Part shown: in pieces, positions 55,255 to 64,000 of the stretch
How the letters are laid out: each line of letters starts with the position of its first letter
Numbering within the stretch: position 1 is the first letter of the stretch
Source: Lumbricus terrestris
Lineage: Eukaryota; Annelida; Clitellata; Crassiclitellata; Lumbricidae
NCBI GenBank assembly: GCA_949752735.1
Contig: OX457043.1
Coordinates: 41,846,087 to 41,910,086 of the forward strand
Reading direction: 5' to 3'
Length of the DNA stretch: 64,000 nt
Program-made: the position numbers and the translations under genes
The notes under the pieces: model-generated
Database searches by the model: none
Seen by the model: the letters and a program-made list of their open reading frames with translations, nothing else
Told to the model about the DNA's origin: nothing

Positions 55255-56343
55255 AGGCACTAATTAGTAATTACCAGGTTTTATTACGCCGTTACGGTAA
55301 GTAGAACACATCAAACGATGGCATGGTGCTCTAAAACGAAGCCACAATCAAGTCAATGAGTGTCTACTCATGCAGCGTATAACAATTCCGAGAAGTCAAA
55401 ACTGCCGTGGCAATATTTTCCAGCAAGTGGATGGGCTAGGGTACCACAAGCACGCCTGAGCAAACTGTGGCAGAGGTTTTGTGATCGATTTTGGTGCGCT
55501 ACTATTCAGAAAATGTTCGCAAAAATATTTCGTAGGCTATTATATGGTAGGCCTATATTTCTTAACATTTCTTAACGCATACAACCTTTCAAATTAAACC
55601 CATAAAATGCTTCTGATATCCCATCAGTCCACCATGCACAAATTTAGTGCAGTGGGCCCAGAAGCTGAATAAGGCATATTCAACAAGTTCGGCCAAAAAA
55701 GGGCCCCACGCTTTAGAACCCATTCATACAAAATTAATTTCAACAAAAAGAAAAACTCAAAACAAATTATTCGAATTAGGCCTACTACTCATTTTAGTAG
55801 AGACTACGCAACTTTCGCATAGGCTATGTGTGGCGTACCCACACCCCCATTTGGTTTCAATAATCAGGCAGATTATTAATCTTAATCAACCAGAAATCCT
55901 AGCGAGACTTCGTTTTTCGTGCTTGTCCATAGAACTTACTTAGGCCTACTAGCCTACTTCGCCTGATTGCAACTCAAGTGACATGTGAAGCATTGCAAAA
56001 TGACGCAATTTTATTTCCCAGCCTATAGTATAAAAACAGTATACTGCAAAGGTCAACGACGGTCCGAGTCTTTTATCCGTTTTATATATTATTATGCTTT
56101 ACATTATGCTCGAGCAATTAACCAAAAGTCCGTCTAACAAGCAGCAAGTCATCGACATAGGTCTAATAATATAATTTATGAACAAAGTAAATGACGTTAC
56201 AAATAATGTTTGTATACAGAACAACGAGGGTTCGTCATAATACGGAATTAAGCATTATCCTAGAAACGTGACACTATGCGTAGCTAATGACGTAACAATA
56301 GCATTGCAGACCAAGAAAATGTCGTCATAACGATATAGAGTAT
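55255..56343. other. No gene supported
   Basis: AT-rich. The 71- and 98-codon frames at 55360-55943 show no known domain. Confidence 0.4.
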
Positions 56344-56716
56344 ATATGTGGCGCCGCACACCGAAATGAGCTTTAAGGTGATTTTCAAACATTTTGCGTT
56401 TGATGCATCATTTCAAAGGCATTGTCTCAGGCGTCAAAATGAGACAAAAATTATTGCTCTAGCTTAATTCTAGCCTAAGATACAAGGAAAAAACTGATTA
56501 AATTAAATTAATTAATTAATTAAATTAAATTAAATAAAAATAATTATTTGCAAATCAAAAGCATTAAAATAGCTTGGCTACTTGTCTTTTGAAAAAAAGT
56601 TTTAAAAAATAAATTTTTGTTACAAAAAATTAAAAAATCAAAAAATACTATTTCTCTAATATCTCTGATGTGTAATCTACGACTTAATGCTCATTTCGGT
56701 GTGCGGCGCCACATAT
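56344..56716. mobile_element. 373-bp MITE with long near-perfect termini
   Basis: The terminal ATATGTGGCGCCGCACACCG and eight more bases are perfect inverted repeats, extending to about 34 bp with one mismatch. The inside is AT-rich (AATTAATTAATTAAATTAAA). The TSD is ambiguous because the ends are ATAT. Confidence 0.8.
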
Positions 56717-57390
56717 TGTCGTAGCAGCAACTGGTCCATAACTAAGTTACAGTGACGCATCCAAACTGCATAACAAGAGAAAGCCGTCACAATACGAAGC
56801 CCGTAAAAAATTGATGATCTAGCATCATCATGTCCGATGAAATTAGTGACGTAATGAGTGTTTTTAATACAAAGAGATGACGCCATAATAAAAATAATGT
56901 GTCCTTTTGTTGAGATTCTGTGGGGTGGATTGGGTCCACAGTTTTCTGCTGCAGCAACCTTAGCAGCCAAAAAACCTTTATTCTGGCCGGCCTGTTGATG
57001 CAGATAAAATCGCCTTCGCTATCACATTTGCTTCGTTGGCTAGTCGCTAGGGATAAGCTTACTGATCGATGTTGTGTCTGATCAGTGCCGCTATTCTTCT
57101 TTTATATAATACACAGGATCTGGACTGAAAACTCTAGGGTACGCTGCAATATATTACGTACAGGCTTGTATATCGACTTGGATGTCCATGCACTGCAGAT
57201 AGCTCTAGTCTTGTGATACTGCGCCTATCTGTATGTATGTTTGCATGGATGCGAATGTATGTAGGCATGTTCAATTGTGCACGTATTTATGCATGCATGT
57301 ATTAATGTATCTATGTAAGTACGCTTGTCTGTATGTATGTTGTATGTAAGTAGGTCTATGCATATATATATATATATATATGTGTATTTA
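56717..57390. other. No gene seen
   Basis: Intergenic DNA with short TATG-type runs near 57230-57385. Confidence 0.45.
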
Positions 57391-57392
57391 TT

Positions 57393-57460
57393 AAAGTCTT
57401 AGGCCACTCTTATCAGCAATTTTGTTAAGATGACAGCTTTGCTGTATGTATGTATGTATG

Positions 57461-57491
<31 letters not shown>

Positions 57492-57560
57492 TGCTGCCAT
57501 TGAAATGTGGAAATTGAAAAGAAATTCTTATGAGGGGCACATCCCTCTGCAAACCCATGT
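57393..57560. repeat. hAT internal repeat unit split by (TATG)n
   Basis: AGTCTTAGGCCACTCTTATC ... AAGATGACAGCTTT, then TATG repeats (57441-57490), then ATGCTGCCATTGAAATGTGG ... GGGGCACATCCCTCTGC. This matches the unit in the 16571-18568 element. Confidence 0.6.
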
Positions 57561-57599
57561 ATGTATGAGTGCATGTATGTATGCAATGTATATACTGCA

Positions 57600-57850
57600 T
57601 GAGTATGTATGTATGTATGTATGTATGTATGTATGTATGTATGTATGTATGTATGTATGTATGTATGTATGTATGTATGTATGTATGTATGTATGTATGT
57701 ATGTATGTATGTATGTATGTATGTATGTATGTATGTATGTATGTATGTATGTATGTATGTATGTATGTATGTATGTATGTATGACATACATACATACATA
57801 CATTGTATGTATGTATGTATGTATGTATGTATGTATGTATGTATGTATGA
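57600..57850. repeat. (TATG)n microsatellite with an inverted (CATA)5 patch
   Basis: TATG from 57604 to 57782, then ACATACATACATACATACAT (about 57784-57803), then TGTATGTATG again. Confidence 0.95.
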
Positions 57851-58019
57851 ATGCATGCATGCATGTGTACACGCATGAATGTATCCATGCATGTATACAT
57901 TGTATACATGCATGAATCTGGAATCTCTTAAAAGCGTACTTGTTGAACTCTTCTTATACGAAATGCGGAAGCTGTGTTGATAAATCTGGATGAAAGTGTT
58001 TATTTATTTATTAGCAATT

Positions 58020-58165
58020 TCAAATAGCGCTCCCTGCGATGTTTGTCTACTCAGAAGCACTCCCAGCCCAACCCCTGTGGAGTAGGTCGGTTTTAGGAAC
58101 AGTGAGAAATGAGGCAGGAAGACCAATAGGTATCTGACGAAGAATAATAGAGAACTCATTCCAGG
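58020..58165 (-). pseudogene. LINE ORF2 3' end with shared-type tail
   Basis: The minus strand reads TWNEFSIILRQIPIGLPASF then KTDLLHRGWAGSASE, resembling the WNxLP...LKTxLF...WxGAPL LINE end. Confidence 0.5.
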
Positions 58166-58169
58166 TCAC

Positions 58170-58175
58170 GTGTGT

Positions 58176-58249
<74 letters not shown>

Positions 58250-58570
58250 TGCAGACAGACAGACTGAGACAAAGAGAGAGTGAGACAGAGACAGAGAAAG
58301 AGACAGACAGACTGAGACAAAGAGAGAGTGAGACAGAGACAGAGAAACAGTTAGAGTGAGTGACATGGAGAGAGAGACAGAGACAGACAGGAGACAGAGA
58401 GAGAGAAAGAAAGAGAAGGAGAAAGAGAAGGAGATGGAGATGAAGAAGTAGAAGGAGAAAGATACTGAGCGGCAGACGGACAGACAGACATAGAGAGGCA
58501 GAGAGACAGAGAGAGACAGAGAGAGACAGAGACAGAGAGAGAGAGACAGAGACAGAGAGAGACAGAGAGC
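58170..58570. repeat. GAGA/CAGA purine-rich microsatellite
   Basis: GAGAGAGA, GACAGACAGACA and GACAGAGACAGAGA units. The 143-176-codon minus frames are repeat-derived, except for the LINE end. Confidence 0.92.
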
Positions 58571-59490
58571 ACGGCATTTCGTTGCCATATCACGCAATTC
58601 GCCATTCGTTCCTTTAACGTAAACCTATTTGCCTCAACCTTTGCGTCGTCTCAGCCAAAAAACCGATCCCTCTGCATCGTAGAGAATCGCATCCTCCTCG
58701 TCCTCCTCCATCTTCGGCCACAGTTTAAAGACGCTCGACGACTGCAGCTGCAGCAGCGGATAATTGATCGATTGCATCATTATCGTTTGGAGCGTAGTAC
58801 ATTGGTTTCGTGAGTGGCAATGCACAACGGGTTCTCGGCGCAATTTGCTCATCAGTCTTCTTTCCCCATCACACGATCCTTTCGTTGGTTGCTTCGATCG
58901 CCATGACACTTAGAGCAAATACCTAAAGACCTGCGTATACAATGAATGCAAAACATTGTGGCTGACGCCTCTGAGAAAAGCAGTTCGACAGATTCTTGCA
59001 AATGGCCCCACATTAATCATAGGAGATTATACAATATACATAGACCTGCAATGCAACTGAAATCCGACAGTGTCCATGTCAACAGCAGGTCATTAGAGAT
59101 GCAGTTTATATATAAACTGGCAAAAAGGCATATTTTCAGCCATCTGCAAAAAACGACAGAAGCGCCTTGCGAAGTAGTCCTAAGTCGTCCTATTATTACG
59201 AGTAGTCAGAAAGTAGTCTTTATAAGGACGTCACTGTAAGGACGGATCTCTATAGAAATTCGCGCCGGTTTTGTGATAATCTCTCCAAGGAAAACTGTTG
59301 GCATCAGGCTTCAGACTTCAAAGATGTCTCCCATTGTAAACCGTTTAGAAACAGCATATGCTATATATAAATTATATATACATAATATTATTATATTATA
59401 ATACATATTAATACGGAAGTATTCTAGAACAACGATTACAAATTCATATATATATATAATTAGGCCTACATATAAAATTATTATTATACC
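58571..59490. other. No gene supported
   Basis: A 91-codon minus frame (58634-58909) opens at GTG, not ATG, and has no recognised domain. AT-rich beyond 59340. Confidence 0.4.
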
Positions 59491-59494
59491 ACTG

Positions 59495-59736
59495 CCGTAG
59501 GCCCGTAGCTAGGGGGTGCTTTGGGTGTTTGATTGAACACTCTCGAAATGAAATAATGCCATAATGAAATAATCCATTTACCAACACATTCATGATGTAA
59601 TGACTAAGGTGATTTCATTTTGAAGTTCTTGTTTCTGTCTGAATGCAATAGATTACAATAAATTAAATCATCCTTCAAACCCCTTAGTCAGTTGATGTAA
59701 CACCCCTTCCAGAAATAAAATTCCGGCTACGGCCAT
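59495..59736. mobile_element. CAAGGCCGTAGC-family MITE, copy C (inverted, decayed)
   Basis: CGTAGCTAGGGGGTG with GGGTGTTTGATTGAACAC at the left and CCGGCTACGGCCATG at the right match copies A and B reversed. TSD not recognisable. Confidence 0.6.
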
Positions 59737-59739
59737 GCC

Positions 59740-60185
59740 CTATACAAAGTCAACCTCCGCATGAAATAACTTCCATTTACGTTGTCATTCCATTAGAAAT
59801 AGGATTCAACATGCACAGTTGCACGCATTCATAGCAAACGACTCTTTTGTTTCTGTCCGTTCAATTGTAACAGAAATAATTGCTTGCCAGTATTGCGCAA
59901 CATGATTAATAGGTCTACGCTGTTGCGAAGTAGAACGGACTTACGACACTATGTAAAACGTGACAGAGAGGTTAATTGCATTGCTGTCTAATTAAGAAAA
60001 TTAACAGAGAACGACGTATTGTTCTGGCAATAAAACAAAAAATTGCGCATAAATAATTTATACGCAGCCGACTTAATTTAAACGTGTCCACTGTCCAGCC
60101 GGATCCTGACAGTAATGCATTGTTATTACTTATTAGGCTTAATTATCCTGTTTGCTCCCTATATTTATTGCATTGTATTTAATCA
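59740..60185. other. No gene seen
   Basis: Intergenic DNA. Confidence 0.45.
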
Positions 60186-60187
60186 TT

Positions 60188-60232
60188 TGTAAAGCGCCTC
60201 TAGTAGGGTAAACCGTTCAGAGGCGCTCCCAG
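60188..60232 (-). mobile_element. SINE/LINE tail fragment
   Basis: AAAGCGCCTCTAGTAGGGTA and CAGAGGCGCTCCCAG on the plus strand. Confidence 0.5.
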
Positions 60233-60367
60233 TTATTTAGATTTAGTCAGAGATTTTCCCCGTAGGTTTTACTGCAATCATTGTATATAGACTGCATGCT
60301 TTTTAAAAAGAATTTTGTAGAGCTGCACAAATAGGAGGTTTTTCTAGTGCGGCTTTCTGGCTTCTTG

Positions 60368-60566
60368 CGTGGTTTTTTTTAACGTGCAGTTGTACACAAA
60401 TTGTGCAGTTCTAAATGGATTTGTGCAGTTGTAGAAGCACTTCTGTACAGTTAAAACTAGCAAAAAAGGTCATTGTCCTCCGATTGGAAGTAGGCTAATT
60501 ACCATGGAAGATGGGAATGGAAAGAAGGAGTTGTGCAGTTCTAAAAATTCCTTAAAAACAGCTCTG
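60368..60566. mobile_element. MITE, GTGCAG family, copy 3
   Basis: AACGTGCAGTTGTACACAAA through TTAAAAACAGCTCTG; the reverse of copy 1. Weakly matching flanks (GCTTCTTG / GCTTCTGG) may be a TSD. Confidence 0.65.
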
Positions 60567-60689
60567 GCTTCTGGTAAATTTCCCCGAAATGTCGCAAGTT
60601 GGCAACGAAAAAATCTGATGACTTTTTTAGTCGTCCACTTGAAATTTTTTAATACAGGTCCTTAGTTCTTCCGTGGTGAACCGGCTGCA

Positions 60690-60787
60690 ATTACCTTTTT
60701 TCTAACGACTTTCACTGCTTTTACAACTGCACAAATTCATTTACAACTGCACATTTTGTGTAGAATTGCACGTTAACAAAGGCCCTG
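60690..60787. mobile_element. MITE, GTGCAG family, half copy
   Basis: CTTTTACAACTGCACAAATT and GAATTGCACGTTAACAAAGG up to CCCTG: only the right half of copy 1. Confidence 0.6.
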
Positions 60788-60789
60788 GC

Positions 60790-62640
60790 GTAGACTGTCC
60801 TTATCAGTCGGGATGGGTTAGGAGCAGTGGGCACTCATGCGTATAGTTGCATTGAGGTAGTGCCATATAAATTTTCGCAATAAATAAATGATAAAATGAA
60901 TTATGTACACATACGACACAGGTTATATTAGCCTGTATGCATAATGCACACATCGCACATAGGCGTGGATATGCATCCCCATACTAAAGAAGCCGGGCAG
61001 AGTATAGTTTTTTTTTACTTGTGTGAACGCCACAGTGTGTAGAGAAGATGCGGCAGACTGACGGGGAAGGCCCACCACAGATATAAAACGAGACTTAACG
61101 AAGATCTAATGAAAGCTAAAACTTCATCGGGCGGAAACGAAATCCCATTGGACACATGCAGTGGATTAGGAACACGATTGGAAAAGCTCGGAATCACGTG
61201 GAGAAGAGGAGGAAGAACAGAATGCCGAAGAAAATAGAAACGAAGAAACGAGAAGAAGAAAATTAAGGAAGATGGAAGATTGGACGGAAATAAATAGCGT
61301 ATATATCCAGAATGACTTTTGTCGTAAGGAATGCTAATTATGGACATCCTTTATCTGGCGTGCAGTTTCAGCAAGTTTCTATGTCCGTAGCCTATCCAAC
61401 TGTCCTGCAGTAGAATGTTATTGCAATCGTTCGTAGTCCTAACCATAAAGACGGAAATCTTGCAATATCTTGTTCGCGAGGGGAACTATTCCGGGTATTC
61501 CCGCACGCAACACAACACTGTTCCAGTTTAGCGCCACAATGTTCATATAGCCTCTGTGTGATAAAAAATATATATAACTTTCTCCACTGCAGTCTGTACC
61601 CAATGCTGCTGCTGGTATTTCGATAATTAACATCGCCCTCCTCATTCACCAAAGCTTGGGCCTGGCACTGCCAGAGTTCGGGCAGAGGCGGAGTTACTGA
61701 TTTCGATCAGCGGCGTAAGCTTAATTTCTAGAGATGATGATTACTTGTTTTGTCTAAAGTTATCCAAAGAAAATGATACTATTACAAGCTGCTGCTATTT
61801 CGCATAGTAACAAATGAATCGATCTACTTTCATGGACCTTAGCAAAAGTGTACAAGAGTCGACGATTTGCTTACGATGCTGACCTCGTGTAGACTATAGG
61901 CCTAGTCAATTCACTTAGGCTATTATAAAAATTCCTCCTTTTAATCTTAATTAATTTAATTTTAGCTTAATCTTTGTTTACATTGGAGTGTACTGTGTCT
62001 CGCAAAGAATCGTTCTACAAGCGTAGAAACAAACCAAAGAAAATGATTACACGGTTGGTTTGCGAATCATGAACTTTTCCACAATGACCAGTGTGCGTGG
62101 AGACTGTGAAAAATTGCTTGGGCATCATAAGGAGGAAACAAAGTATATAGCGAATCGTAGTTTCTCGTCTTCGTTTTCAATAGCATGGCTTAGCCTACTT
62201 CTTATTTTACTCAGTAGACTTTACTAGAATCGGAGAGTCACTATTTTTATGTAGTCATTTTAGCAACATCATATCGCGTTAATTGCATTGTAGGCTTTCT
62301 GCTCTGCTAGCAGATAAGATTAATGTCTTCTGTCATTTGCGTCCTTGCGAATTGTTTCAATTGCACAGCCTCGCTGCACTGTAACCGGTTGCGGTCGGTC
62401 AACCGGATTGTTTCAATAAAGAATATTATTATCATTATTATCCTTATTAATAATATTATTATAATTAATTCTTATACTGCACAATGAAATGCTCTTGTAC
62501 ACTCGGATATCAATATGATTTAGTACAACACAAGTATCAGGGAGAAACGCGATAACAGTAGCCTACTGTGTCTGGAAAAAGGGACCCACTTTGCAAAATG
62601 ATATGAAATTAAAATTGTAAATATTCATCGATTTTTACAT
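60790..62640. other. No gene supported
   Basis: Frames at 61015-61347 and 61392-61652 (minus) show no known domain. 61610-61700 is the second copy of the dispersed repeat at 50880. ATT-rich run near 62420-62465. Confidence 0.4.
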
Positions 62641-62644
62641 TTCA

Positions 62645-62900
62645 AATAGTCTTTGTTTCCCTCGGTCAGGACTGCCATGGCTCAATCTAGATCCTTTGCC
62701 TGCATTGGTCCCTCCCTATGGAATGGACTCACCCCTCCATCGGATCGTTCTGCCATCCTCTCAGTATTGTATTTCCTCAACTTCCTCTCTCGACTCAAAT
62801 CTTATAAATTCTATTTTATATCTCGGTCGATAGCACTCCTCGGTGCTCTTCTTAAAAGCTCTTGCTGGGCGAGGCGCTTCATAAATGGTCAAATAAAATA
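62645..62900 (+). pseudogene. LINE ORF2 C-terminal remnant
   Basis: Reads VRTAMAQSRSFACIGPSLWN then GLTPPSDRSAILS, the RSFAxxGPxLWNxLP block of CR1/L2-type ORF2, then LLGALLKSSCWAR. 5' truncated; a different family from the GAPLS-tailed LINEs. Confidence 0.65.
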
Positions 62901-62959
62901 CAATATATATAGGCCTACAATTACACATACTATTAGACTTACAGTACCTAATCTATAGC

Positions 62960-64000
62960 ATTCAAAGCAGTCGTAGTTCGTACATCTTTCATTCGCTATA
63001 CTCTCGTTCGCTAATTTATTTACTGACTAGGCTACTTCGTTCGTTCATTCCCTCATTCCTTCATTTGACGGCCATTCGCAAATAATTCGTTGGTTCCAGG
63101 ACTTTTCCTAAAGGAATTCCTGGAACTGTACAACCTCATCTTTCACTTCTCGTATCATCCATTGTAAATTTGGATGAAAATCATGACCGGTTTTTAAGAA
63201 CTATTTCTAGCGGCACAGAAAAAATTCTGTAGCTGCACAGATCCATTTAAAACCATTGCATATTTTATCAAGAGCTGCATACTACAAAAGTCCAGGTTGG
63301 TTCTTTAATTTTGCCATTCTTTTTTACATTCATTGATATGGTAATTCATTCGTTTAACTTTCTCCCTAACAAACCAGAATGGAGAAACATTCGACATACG
63401 GTGCATCATCATCAGCACACAAATGATTCTTTCATTTATTCGTTCAACGATTTCAACATAAAATTATATTATTTGTTTATTTATTTTAAATGAAGAACAA
63501 ACCTGAGTGGAAGAAGACAAACGCGGCGCATCTTCAGCGAACGAAAACAGAATAAATTCTCCTTTCTTTCTCGAGCTCAGTGTTTGTGTTCCCCAACAAA
63601 AATAATTCCCAACAGCAATTCGTCCAAATAGACATCATCTACTTCTTCCTACTCCATTGCTGCTATTATCCCATTCCCTTTCCCTTTCCTTTCAGTGTGA
63701 TCCTCTTCCTAGACGCTGCATCCGCTGATGATATTCCGCGATTCCGTGATGCATTAGATGAGCAGCGTGAGATGATGTGTTTCGTCACGACACTTGCGCA
63801 TGCGTAACGCTGATGCAACGGGACTCAGTGGACTTCGCGACGGAGTCACTGACGGAGCTCACAGCCTGGACACAGCAACTGTAGTCTATACGCACGCGAT
63901 GCATGGCTACTACAGCAGACACTATGGTGATGCATTCACCATCTACAGATCCGCGATTCGAATGGTATATGTACGCATAGATATGCAATTATGCATGACG
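62960..64000. other. No gene supported; decayed GTGCAG-like MITE and an NRF1-like site
   Basis: 63195-63295 has GCTGCACAGATCCATTTAAA, a diverged GTGCAG-family match. TTGCGCATGCGTAA at 63794-63807 is close to an NRF1 site, with several TGACG/CGTCA motifs nearby. The 60-75-codon frames have no recognised domain. Confidence 0.35.

Noticed and set aside
58634..58909. 91-codon minus-strand frame
   Set aside because: It opens at GTG, has no recognised motif and no splice context that I can defend.

Overview
The window looks like a piece of an animal nuclear genome, probably an aquatic invertebrate; the phylum cannot be fixed from sequence alone. Reasons: one intact intronless DEG/ENaC channel gene, a first exon of a secreted somatomedin-B protein ending at a splice donor, tRNA-derived SINEs, non-LTR (LINE) 3' ends, DNA transposons with target-site duplications (TSDs), an LTR element and very abundant (CATA/TATG)n microsatellites. 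Nothing bacterial (operons, Shine-Dalgarno sites, CRISPR) is present.

Genes. (1) 318-567 minus: first coding exon of an SBSPON-like secreted protein (signal peptide plus somatomedin-B domain), with a GTAAG donor and the rest of the gene off the left edge. Its upstream side has four AGGTC half-sites at DR3 spacing and a cluster of CRE/ATF sites. (2) 33706-35412 minus: a complete GC-rich single-exon DEG/ENaC cation channel of 568 residues from the first ATG. (3) Weak first-exon candidates at 49910-50105 minus, 39940-40152 minus and 46863-47171 plus. I recognise no other gene.

The rest is accessory DNA. 0-11 kb: SINEs, purine/pyrimidine microsatellites, LINE tails. 11.8-18.6 kb: two ~2-kb hAT-like elements with 8-bp TSDs, each filled with tandem repeats, and smaller MITEs. 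19.8-24.0 kb: a 4.2-kb LTR element with two 559-bp LTRs differing by about one base and no recognisable pol. 25.1-26.0 kb: a mariner-like deletion derivative with TA TSD. 26.5-33.5 kb: SINE, decayed LINE, MITE. 33.7-36.1 kb: channel gene and a LINE end upstream of it. 36.9-46.5 kb: (TATG)n arrays seeded at LINE and SINE tails, a LINE split by a MITE, and a 2.2-kb hAT-like element inside a 1.4-kb CATA array. 46.5-64 kb: a candidate promoter, MITEs, microsatellites, tandem repeats and decayed LINE ends.

The clearest connected story is in the mobile DNA. The 3' end of the main SINE family matches the 3' end of a LINE family, where the same bases encode the conserved C-terminus of the LINE ORF2. 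The SINE and LINE 3' ends run directly into CATA microsatellites, and hAT-like elements carry other tandem arrays. The window therefore shows two separate routes by which transposons build tandem-repeat DNA.
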